Assembly: GCF_010730055.1 (NCBI RefSeq)
Contig: NZ_AP022575.1
Coordinates: forward strand, 1 to 64,000
Direction: 5' to 3'
Length of the DNA stretch: 64,000 bases
Source of the DNA: Mycobacterium shinjukuense
Lineage (GTDB): Bacteria > Actinomycetota > Actinomycetes > Mycobacteriales > Mycobacteriaceae
A program made the translations under genes and the position numbers. This document shows, piece by piece, positions 10,169-18,182 of this stretch (position 1 is its first letter; the number at the start of each line of letters is the position of its first letter). The notes beneath the pieces were generated by a model. That model was not told the DNA's origin. It searched no databases and saw only the letters and a program-made list of their open reading frames with translations.

Positions 10169-12260
10169 TCAGTGGAACACGCCCGACTCTTGATTCTGTG
10201 CGTTGAAGAGTCCCGATACCTGGTTTCCCAGGTTTCCGATGCCTGAGTTAAAGACTTCCGTGACCCCGGGCAATGGTGCCCGCGTTGAACAGGCCTGAGA
10301 TGTACTGCCCCGTGCTGTTGACGAAGCCCGACATGTGGGCCGGGCCAATGTGGTGTTTCTGAAGCCCGAGCTGTAGGCGCCCGCGTTCAGGAAGCCAGAA
10401 CCAAAGTTGCCGTGGTTCTCGAAGCCGGAGGAGTTAATGGTGCCGACGAAAGTGTCGGGCCCAATAGTTTGGATAATGTTGTCGCCGGAATCGATGCCCG
10501 AGTTATTGAAGCCCTGATTTGCGAAGCCCGATTGGTTGATGCCTCCGTGGCCAAATCCTGAGCCGGAGTTAGAAAAGCCGGAGTTCAACACGTTTTGGTT
10601 GAAGGGGCTGCCCGGGCCCGTGTTCAGATTGCCCCCGTTGAGGAAGCCGGTGTTGACGCCGCCCGAGTTTGCGTAGCCGGAGTTTATGTCGCCCGAGTTG
10701 AAGCCGCCGGTATTGATGCTGCCGCCATTGAAGCTGCCGAAGTTCGTGGAGCCCGAGTTAAAGAGGCCCGTGTTGATATCGCCCGAGTTAAAGAGGCCCG
10801 TGTTGGTGTCGCCCGAGTTGAACAGGCCGGTATTGGTGTCGCCCGCGTTGAAGAAGCCGGTGTTGGTGTCGCCGGAGTTGAACAGGCCGGTGTTATAGTT
10901 ACCCGAGTTTCCGAAGCCCGTGTTGAGGGTGCCGGAACTCCCGATGCCCGTGTTATAGACGCCCGACGTGCCGAATTCGACGCTTAACGGCCCAACGCCC
11001 TGGCCCGAGTTCGCGATGCCCCAGTTATCGTTGCCGGAGTTAAAGAATCCGATGTTGTTATTGCCGGAGTTGAACAGGCCAATGTTTCCGCTACCGCTGT
11101 TCAGCCCGTTGAAATTGATACCGATCTGGTTGTTGCCGGACAACCCAAAGCCGATGTTGTTGTTGCCTTTGTTCCCGAAGCCGATGTTATTACTACCAAG
11201 ATTTCCATAGCCGATGTTCGCGTTGCCAGTGTTACCGCCGCCGACGTTGCCGGAGCCCGTGTTTCCACTGCCAACGTTCGTGTTGCCGGTGTTGCCCAGG
11301 CCAAAGTTTGCGTCGCCGGTGTTTCCGCTGCCCACGTTGGTGCTGCCGAGGTTCCCGGAACCAAAGTTCTGGCTGCCCGTGTTTCCGCTGCCAAAGTTGG
11401 TGCTGCCGATGTTGCCCAGGCCAAGGTTTGTGTGGCCGGTGTTTCCGCTGCCCAGGTTTGTGCTGCCAAGGTTACCGCTGCCCAGGTTGTAGCTACCAAT
11501 GTTGCCGCTGCCCAGGTTGACACTTGCGGGGTTGAGCCCCTGATAGTCCTTGTCCTGAGCTGCCATTTCCGCTGCCAAGGTTGAGAGCGCCGAAGTTACC
11601 GGTGCCCAGGTTGAAGCTGCCGGTGTTGCCGCTGCCTAGGTTCAGGTTGCCGATGTTGCCCAGGCCCAGGTTGAGGGCGCCGATATTGCCGAGGGTCAGG
11701 TTGATGGTGCCGTCGAGGAACGGGACGTAGATGTAGATACCTTCTGACGCAGCCGCCCACGGGGTCAACGACGCGACCGCCGTCGACGCTTCGGCGTGAT
11801 AGCCCGCCATGGCGGCGACATCCTGGGCCCACATCAGCTCATAGGCGGCCTCGGCGGCCGCGATCGCCGGCGCGTTTTGACCGAACAGATTCGAGACCAC
11901 CAACGACACCAGCTCAGAGCGATTGGCCGCCACCACCACCGGATGCACGGTGGCCGCGCGCGCCACATCAAACACCGCGGCCACGGCTTTGGCTTGACCC
12001 GACGCCTGCTCAGCTTGAGCCGCCGCCACGCTCAGCCACGCAGCATACGTTCTCGCCACTCCCGTCATCGCCTGCGCCGCTGGACCCTGCCACGCCTGAT
12101 CCGTCAAACCCGAGATCACCGATCCGAAAGAACCTGCAGCCGAGGCTAATTCACCGGCCAGCCCGTCCCAGGCCGCCGCCGTCGCCAGCATCGGCCCGGA
12201 ACCCGCACCGGCGAATATCAACCCGGAATTGACCTCCGGCGGCAACACCGAGAAATTCAT
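10169..12260 (-). pseudogene. PPE-MPTR gene with one internal frameshift and one compensated shift pair
   Basis: It starts at ATG 12258-12260 with MNFSVLPPEVNSGLIFAGAG and has a complete PPE domain (DQAWQGPAAQAMTGVARTYAAW; NRSELVSLVVSNLFGQNAPA) to about residue 180. A GNIGALNLGLGN MPTR region begins, and the frame changes near 11570, after SGNGSS on one side and before QGLNPASVNLGSGN on the other. A second pair of shifts, near 10345 and 10270, scrambles about 25 residues before the tail VFNSGIGNLGNQVSGLFN and the stop at 10169. Total span about 697 codons. The repeat frame is otherwise clean for 1.2 kb. Confidence 0.8.
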
Positions 12261-12363
12261 GACACCCCTTCTGTTTCTGCGGGCCAGGCACGAAATGGGA
12301 GGTCCTCGCCAGCGGCATGAACACCACGCTGCGTGGAGTCGATCTGGCCTCGGTTACCGGGTT

Positions 12364-12428
12364 ACGCTATGCAACCCACACATGGGCGTCTAGTAGAAGG
12401 TTGCGAACAAACTCTTGCGACCTACGAC
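12364..12428 (-). promoter_or_regulatory. PE/PPE promoter module, copy 4
   Basis: On the minus strand the CGCAA-box half lies at 12415-12419, 22 bp before the -35 TAGACG at 12387-12392; 17-bp spacer, -10 TAGCGT 12364-12369. It is about 100 bp upstream of the PPE-MPTR start at 12260. The distal TTGCG half is degenerate (GTCGT). From here to 12780 I see no other gene. Confidence 0.7.
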
Positions 12429-12780
12429 AGTTGGTGCTTCTTGGGGACGCCTAGCGACTGCCTTGGGAAGGGCCCCTGGCAGCAGTCACCGGCGTGGTCG
12501 GCCGAATGAACTCGAGGCTTCCCAGATGCTCGGCGACATCGCGCGGTCACTGCCGCAGCTCCGCAAGAATCACCGAACTTTCGTCAGGTGCAACAGACTT
12601 CGGCCTGCCGTTGAATAACGCTTGCGTGTGGGTTGCATAGAGTGGCCTGCGATCGCGGTTTTCGGCCGTGCGTGGAAGTCCTGTGAGCCATCTCAGCGCG
12701 GTGGCTTGCACGGCCGCTGGGTGCGGGGCCGGTGGCATTGTCGATCACCGCAGACGGGCATTCAACCAGTTGAGGAAGTG

Positions 12781-14142
12781 ATGGCGGAAGATTCCGCGCC
12801 CACTATGTGGGCCGGTGAGGAGCACTCGTGTCACCGTTTGCAGGTGACGGTGGTGACCGTGCCGGATGGAGGGCGGTTCCGCGTGACGCGGGTCGGCGAG
12901 GGCCACGGGGTGCCGGTCGTGATGCTTCCAGGGATGTTCGACAACCGCCGACTGTATCTATGGTCCGGCGGGGGCGGGCTGGCCGAGACGCTGGCCAGCG
13001 CCGGGTTCGATGCGTGGATCGTCGAGCGACGCCGTACCGGCGGGATAGCGGCGGCAGCCGGGGCCCGCGCGGGGTGGGAGGAGATGGTTCGGGTCGATCT
13101 ACCGACCGTTCAGGGGCTTGTCGCCGCGGAGTCCGGCCACTCGGCATTTTGGGTCGGTCATTCCTTCGGCGGTGTGGCACTCGCCCGCGCAGCCGCCGAG
13201 ACGATGCAGCAGTCGCAGATCGCGGGACTGGTGCTGGTCAACGCGGCCGTCGACATCCCGCTGCTGGCCAATCCGATCGTCACCGCGATAGTGCGGGCTG
13301 GCATGTGGGGTGATGTGTTCCCAGCGCGACGGTTGCGGCTGGGCCCGGAAGACGAGCCGGTTGCCGCCCTAACAGACGCGATCTCCTGGGGCGCGGCGGA
13401 GCGCGACTGGGGCCAGCTGTCGGCCGCGCTGAGCGCGGTCGACTTGCCGCTCCTCGCGGTCACCGCTCCTCGCGACGTGATCGCCCCCGCCACCCGGTGC
13501 TACCGGCTCGCACGGCCGTTCGCCGGCACCGACCGGCGGGTGCAATCAGCCGCCCGCCGCCACGGATTCGCCCGCAACCACACGCACGAATCGCCGTTGC
13601 TGCATCCCGTCGCCAGCAGCGATGTGTTTCCATTCCTGAGTGACTGGCTCACCGCGCGGACCGGCGAGCCCACACCGGCAAACACCGACACGGTCAATTC
13701 GACCGGTCGGTATCGGCTGCACTACACCGTCGAACTCGACGCACCAGCCGTGAAACTCTTTCAATTCCTCAGCCACCACTGGTCGATGCTGTGGCCGGTG
13801 CGCCAGCGGCGCGTGCGCGACGGGGTGGACCCGGCCGAACCCAACGGCCTGCGCTCGGTGCGTGCCCAGCGAGTGCTGGGGATCTGGCCAATCCAAGAAG
13901 AAATCGTCACCTACCGGCCACCCCGGCTGATCGAATACCGTACCGTCCGCGGCCCCGTGCGCAATCACCTGGGCCGCATCGAGCTCACCGATGGCCCCGA
14001 CGGCGGCACCCGCTTGGACTACCGCATCGCCTTCGATACCCCACCGGGGGTGCCCGGCCGCCCGCTGACCGCGGCGCTGGACACGATCTGGCGCCATTGG
14101 AGCCTTCCCCGGCTGCGGCGGTACATGACCACGATCCGGTGA
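12781..14142 (+). CDS. Alpha/beta hydrolase fused to a C-terminal SRPBCC domain
   Basis: 453 residues from ATG 12781 behind GTTGAGGAAG. Residues about 25-290 form an alpha/beta hydrolase: VVMLPGMFDNRRLY oxyanion region, nucleophile elbow GHSFGG, acidic residue in TAPRDVIAPA, and a late His in the ARNHTHES segment. Residues about 310-450 are an SRPBCC/START-like fold: RYRLHYTVELDAPAVKLFQF, later GRIELTDGPDGGTRLDYRI, ending LRRYMTTIR. The first domain suggests an esterase or lipase, the second a hydrophobic-ligand pocket, so a lipid-type substrate is a reasonable inference but none can be named. It stands alone on its strand, and its 3' end is duplicated at about 15890-16020. Confidence 0.82.
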   Translation: MAEDSAPTMWAGEEHSCHRLQVTVVTVPDGGRFRVTRVGEGHGVPVVMLPGMFDNRRLYLWSGGGGLAETLASAGFDAWIVERRRTGGIAAAAGARAGWEEMVRVDLPTVQGLVAAESGHSAFWVGHSFGGVALARAAAETMQQSQIAGLVLVNAAVDIPLLANPIVTAIVRAGMWGDVFPARRLRLGPEDEPVAALTDAISWGAAERDWGQLSAALSAVDLPLLAVTAPRDVIAPATRCYRLARPFAGTDRRVQSAARRHGFARNHTHESPLLHPVASSDVFPFLSDWLTARTGEPTPANTDTVNSTGRYRLHYTVELDAPAVKLFQFLSHHWSMLWPVRQRRVRDGVDPAEPNGLRSVRAQRVLGIWPIQEEIVTYRPPRLIEYRTVRGPVRNHLGRIELTDGPDGGTRLDYRIAFDTPPGVPGRPLTAALDTIWRHWSLPRLRRYMTTIR

Positions 14143-14477
14143 CCCGATCAACGATCGGGCGCGGCGACTCTCACCTACGGGTGGCCCGTATGGCCGAAAG
14201 AGCACCGGCGCCACCGGCGGCCGGCGGCGCCGGCGGTCGCGGCGGCACAACCCTCGGGTCCGCGGTTCGGCACGACGATTTCGACGGCGAAACATAGTTG
14301 CGGATTACGCAAAATTTCGTTCTCAACCTTCTACTGGACGCCTTTGTGGGGCCCGCATAGCGTGGCCTAGCAAGCTGATGGACCCCGTCCACAGAGTTGT
14401 TGGTCACGGTGATGACGAGGACATCGGGCGCGGGGGCAGCGACCTTTGGTCAGGTGTTCGTGCTGGAAGGAACGGCG
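14143..14477 (+). other. Leader region of PE_PGRS with short PGRS-like scrap
   Basis: Behind the hydrolase stop, about 14190-14270 encodes a short Ala/Pro/Gly-rich frame (PPAAGGAGGRGGTTLG) resembling a PGRS fragment, then promoter copy 5 and a leader of about 115 nt. The leader (CTTTGGTCAGGTGTTCGTGC) resembles that of the minus-strand PE_PGRS at 7219, showing common ancestry of the two 5' regions. Confidence 0.5.
14298..14363 (+). promoter_or_regulatory. PE/PPE promoter module, copy 5
   Basis: TTGCG 14298-14302, five bases, CGCAA 14308-14312, 22 bp, -35 TGGACG 14335-14340, 17-bp spacer, -10 TAGCGT 14358-14363. A complete dyad and core; it faces the PE_PGRS start at 14478. Confidence 0.75.
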
Positions 14478-15884
14478 ATGTCGTTTGTGAACGTGGTACC
14501 GGAGCTTGTTACGGCGGCAGCTTCGGATTTGGCTGAGGTTAGCTCGGCGATCGGCGCCGCTAACGCCGCAGCCGCTGTCCACACCACGGCGGTGGTGGCC
14601 GCGGGTGCCGATGAGGTGTCGGTGGCAATCGCGGCGTTGTTCGGCGCGCACGCCCAGGCATACCGGGCACTGAGCGCTCAGGCTGAGGCGTTTCACACCC
14701 AGTTTGTCCAGGCCTTGAGCACGGGCGCGGATGCCTATTCGGCCGCCGAGACCACCAACGTCGAGCAAACCCTGCTCAACGTCATCAACGCTCCCACCAT
14801 GGCACTGGTGGGGCGCCCGTTGATCGGCAACGGCACCCCTGGGGTCCCGGGAACGGGAGGAAACGGCGGAGACGCCGGCATCTTGATCGGCAACGGCGGG
14901 GCCGGCGGGTCCGGCGCGCCCGGCCAGAATGGCGGCACCGGCGGGGCCGGCGGGCTGCTGCTCGGCAACGGCGGCCACGGCGGCAACGGCGGTGGGTCCA
15001 CGGCTGTCCCCGCAGGCAATGGCGGGGCCGGCGGAACCGGTGGAATGTTCGGCACCGGCGGGACCGGTGGGAGTGGCGGGTTCGGCGTCAACGGCGGCGC
15101 CGGCGGGGCCGGCGGGGCGGCCGGGCTGTTTGGCACCGCCGGGACCGGGGGCGCCGGCGGCTATGGACTGGTGGGATCTCCCGGCAGCGCCGGGCCCGGC
15201 GGGGCCGGCGGGGCCGGTGGGCTGTTCGGTCCGGGCGGCGCCGGCGGGGTCGGCGGACTCTCGTTGGCCGACGTCGGCGGTACCGGCGGCGTCGGCGGGG
15301 CGGGCGGGTGGTTCGGCTCGGGCGGTAACGGCGGCGCCGGCGGCGCCGGTCACAACGCCGGGGGCACCGGCGGAACAGGCGGCGTCGGCGGCCTGATTTT
15401 CGGCTCCGGTGGCGCAGGCGGCGACGCCGGGCCCGCCGGGGTCGGCGCCGCCAACGGCGGGAATGGGGGGGCCGGCGGCAACGCCATCGGGCTCTTCGGC
15501 AATGGCGGCGCCGGCGGGGCCGCCGGGCCGGGCCAAAACACTGGAGGTATCGGCGGGGTCGGCGGGTCCGGGGCCTTGCTCTTCGGCAATGGCGGGCCCG
15601 GCGGCAGTGGCGGGCCCGCCGGGGTCGGCACTGCCATCGGCGGCTCGGGCGGAGCCGGCGGCAAAGCCGGGCTGATCGGCAATGGCGGCGCAGGTGGCTC
15701 CGGCGGGGAGTCCGTCGGTGGCGTCGATAACGGCGGAAACGGAGGCCGGGGCGGCGACGCCCAATTCATCGGCGACGGGGGTAACGGCGGTAACGCCGGA
15801 CTCGGCTTGCTCCCGGGCACTCCCGGTAGCAGCGGCAAACGCGGGCTGCTGTTCGGTCAGGGCGGACTGCCCGGGCTGCCCTAG
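14478..15884 (+). CDS. PE_PGRS family protein (intact)
   Basis: 468 residues from ATG 14478 behind GGAAGGAACGGCG. Residues 1-95 are the PE domain (MSFVNVVPELVTAAASDLAE; ADEVSVAIAALFGAHAQAYRAL). The linker with INAPTMALVGRPLIGNG, the conserved junction box, follows, and then about 330 residues of GGAGG/GNGG repeats with LFGxGGxGG blocks. It ends LFGQGGLPGLP, a standard terminus. No frameshift, in contrast to the PE_PGRS at 3.5-7.2 kb. Expected to be ESX-5 exported and surface associated; the specific role is unknown. Confidence 0.93.
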   Translation: MSFVNVVPELVTAAASDLAEVSSAIGAANAAAAVHTTAVVAAGADEVSVAIAALFGAHAQAYRALSAQAEAFHTQFVQALSTGADAYSAAETTNVEQTLLNVINAPTMALVGRPLIGNGTPGVPGTGGNGGDAGILIGNGGAGGSGAPGQNGGTGGAGGLLLGNGGHGGNGGGSTAVPAGNGGAGGTGGMFGTGGTGGSGGFGVNGGAGGAGGAAGLFGTAGTGGAGGYGLVGSPGSAGPGGAGGAGGLFGPGGAGGVGGLSLADVGGTGGVGGAGGWFGSGGNGGAGGAGHNAGGTGGTGGVGGLIFGSGGAGGDAGPAGVGAANGGNGGAGGNAIGLFGNGGAGGAAGPGQNTGGIGGVGGSGALLFGNGGPGGSGGPAGVGTAIGGSGGAGGKAGLIGNGGAGGSGGESVGGVDNGGNGGRGGDAQFIGDGGNGGNAGLGLLPGTPGSSGKRGLLFGQGGLPGLP

Positions 15885-15889
15885 GCAGC

Positions 15890-16020
15890 CCGGCTGATCC
15901 ATTACCCTCCCGTCCGCGGCCCGGTGCGCAATCACTTCGGCCGCATCGAACTTGCCGACGGCCTCGATGGCGGCTGAGCCTCCCCGGCTGCGGCACCGCA
16001 TGACCACGATCCGATGACTC
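15890..16020 (+). pseudogene. Duplicated, internally deleted 3' tail of the hydrolase-SRPBCC gene
   Basis: It matches the 3' end of the gene at 12781-14142. CGGCTGATC, GTCCGCGGCCC, GTGCGCAATCAC and GCCGCATCGA recur in the same order as at about 13925-13984; then roughly 100 bp of the parent are missing, and CCCCGGCTGCGGC plus CATGACCACGATCCG return, followed by the same GATCAACGATC run-on. It has no start. It lies between the PE_PGRS and the next PPE, so it marks the edge of a segmental duplication. Confidence 0.82.
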
Positions 16021-16230
16021 GATCAACGATCAAGCGCAACGGTCTGACCCCATTCGCGCAACGAGCGCCGTGAGGCGCCCGGCCCCAAGCCTTCGACACT
16101 GACCAGCGAAACCGAATTCGGCAACTCGGTGGCGGCGGGGCCATCCGTTGCAGCGCTGGTGGTAGGCGCCGATGAGGCTGTCAGGGACCGTCGCGGCGGT
16201 CTCCGGTGCCTCATCCGTAGGGGCCGACAC

Positions 16231-16296
16231 TTGCGAACGACGCAACGGTTACTTCGTGATCTTCTACTATACGCCAAGTTGCGCACAGCCTAGCGT
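16231..16296 (+). promoter_or_regulatory. PE/PPE promoter module, copy 6
   Basis: TTGCG 16231-16235, CGCAA 16241-16245, 22 bp, -35 TATACG 16268-16273, 17-bp spacer, -10 TAGCGT 16291-16296. Complete dyad; drives the PPE-MPTR at 16410 with a leader of about 107 nt. The stretch 16021-16230 shows nothing else. Confidence 0.75.
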
Positions 16297-16409
16297 GATC
16301 TTTGACGAGACAGTTACGGCGGTGTCGGTGGCGCTGGTGGGCCCGACGGGGTGGGCCGTTCCGCCTTGGGAACGAACAGCATGTGGCGACTCGACGAAGG
16401 ACAACGACG

Positions 16410-18035
16410 ATGAATTACTCTGTGTTGCCGCCGGAGATCAATTCGTTGCGGATGTTCGTCGGTGCCGGGTCGGCGCCGATGCTTCAGGCGGCGGCGGCCT
16501 GGGACGGGTTGGCCGCGGAGTTGGCGACGGCGGCGTCGTCGTTTTCGGCGGTGACCTCGGGGCTGGCCGGGCAGGCCTGGCAGGGTCCGGCGGCGGCGGC
16601 CATGACGACGGCGGCAGTTTCGTATGCGGGCTTTTTGAGTATGGCGGCCGCCCACGCCGAGGGGGCGGCCGGGCAGGCCAAGGCGGTGGCGGCCGTGTTT
16701 GACGCCGCCAAGGCGGCGATCGTGCCGCCGGCTGTGGTAGCGGCCAACCGGGATGCGTTCGTGGCGCTGATCCGGTCGAATTGGTTGGGGCTCAGCGCGC
16801 CGGCGATCGCGGCCGTCGAGGGCCTCTATGAGCAGATGTGGGCGGCCGATGTGGCCGCGATGACCGGCTATCACGCCGGGGCGTCCTCGGCCGCGGCGCA
16901 CTTGCCGTTGCCGGCGGCCCTGCAGCAGTTCCTCAACACCCTGCCCAGCCTCGGTATCGGCAACAAGGGCAACGCCAACCTGGGCAGCGGCAACACCGGC
17001 AACGGCAACGTCGGCGACGGCAACGTCGGCAGCTCCAACCTCGGCGGGGGCAACATCGGCAACCGCAACATCGGCAGCGGCAACCGAGGCAGCGACAACG
17101 TCGGCGGCGGCAACGTCGGCAACAACAACATCGGCTTCGGCAACCAGGCCACCGGCCCGCTGGGCAACAACGTGGGCCTGGGCAACATCGGCAACCAAAA
17201 CATGGGCTTTGGCAACACCGGCGACGCCAACACCGGCGGCGGCAACACCGGCAACGGCAACATCGGTGGCGCCAACACCGGCAACAACAACGTCGGGTTC
17301 GGCAACACCGGCAACAACAACATCGGGATCGGGCTGACCGGCGACAATCAGATGGGCATCAACCTGGCCGGGCTGCTGAACTCCGGCAGCGGCAACATCG
17401 GCCTGGGCAACTCGGGCACCAACAACATCGGCTTGTTCAACTCCGGCAGCGGCAACATCGGCATCTTCAATACCGGCATCAATACCGTTGTTCCGGGCCA
17501 CCTCAACAACCTCGGCTTCGGGAACTCCGGCAACGGCAACATCGGCATCGGCAACTCGGGCATTTCGGACACCGGATTGGGGAACGCGGGCATCTACAAC
17601 ACCGGCTTCGGGAACGCCGGCGACTACAACACCGGTTTCGGGAACGCCGGCGACTTCAACACGGGCTTTGACAACTCCGGCTTCACCAACACCGGCAATG
17701 GGAATTCGGGCAACACCAACACGGGCTCGTGGAATTCGGGCAACGCCAACACCGGTTTCGGGTTCACCACCGACACCGGCCTGACGAGTTCGGGCTTCAA
17801 CAACACGGGTACCGCGGTATCGGGCTTCTTCAACGGCGGCCCCGGCGCCGTCTTTGTCTCAGGCTTGTTCAACACGGCCAGTGGCGGTCTGATAAACGGC
17901 TTCATGTCAGGCATTGGCAACACCGGCGTCTCCGACAACCCCTTCTTGGGTGGCTTTAGCGGCTTCAGCTCGGGCTTATACAACATGGGCACCGGTTTAT
18001 CGGGCTTCTTCAACCTGAGTCGGCTGCGGCAATAA
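16410..18035 (+). CDS. PPE-MPTR family protein (intact)
   Basis: 541 residues from ATG 16410 (the ribosome site is weak: GAAGGACAACGACG). The PPE domain, about 1-180, has MNYSVLPPEINSLRMFVGAG, GQAWQGPAAAAMTTAAVSY and NRDAFVALIRSNWLGLSAPA. From about residue 185 MPTR repeats of the NxGxGNxG type run to the end, with the GIGLTGDNQMGINLAG element in the middle that also occurs in the other MPTR genes here. It ends GTGLSGFFNLSRLRQ, TAA. It is the only undamaged PPE-MPTR of the window and the best reference for repairing the other two. Confidence 0.93.
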   Translation: MNYSVLPPEINSLRMFVGAGSAPMLQAAAAWDGLAAELATAASSFSAVTSGLAGQAWQGPAAAAMTTAAVSYAGFLSMAAAHAEGAAGQAKAVAAVFDAAKAAIVPPAVVAANRDAFVALIRSNWLGLSAPAIAAVEGLYEQMWAADVAAMTGYHAGASSAAAHLPLPAALQQFLNTLPSLGIGNKGNANLGSGNTGNGNVGDGNVGSSNLGGGNIGNRNIGSGNRGSDNVGGGNVGNNNIGFGNQATGPLGNNVGLGNIGNQNMGFGNTGDANTGGGNTGNGNIGGANTGNNNVGFGNTGNNNIGIGLTGDNQMGINLAGLLNSGSGNIGLGNSGTNNIGLFNSGSGNIGIFNTGINTVVPGHLNNLGFGNSGNGNIGIGNSGISDTGLGNAGIYNTGFGNAGDYNTGFGNAGDFNTGFDNSGFTNTGNGNSGNTNTGSWNSGNANTGFGFTTDTGLTSSGFNNTGTAVSGFFNGGPGAVFVSGLFNTASGGLINGFMSGIGNTGVSDNPFLGGFSGFSSGLYNMGTGLSGFFNLSRLRQ

Positions 18036-18182
18036 CTGATCACTAGCGGGCCCGGGGTGCATGGTGGAGGCCGTCAACGCCCGGCTTCCGATGGCCTCCG
18101 CGAGTCAATAGCAGGTGTATCCGGACGGCGTGTTCCGAAGACCCCGCCGCGCCGTGAAGTTGCACCGGATCGACAGCGCGGG

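Noticed and set aside
10595..11520. Val/Ala- and Pro/Leu-rich plus-strand frames
   Set aside because: Shadows of the MPTR repeats of the minus-strand PPE.
14880..15840. Possible CRISPR array because of regular short repeats
   Set aside because: The periodicity is codon-based GGxGGx of PE_PGRS, without constant repeats or unique spacers; no cas genes are present.
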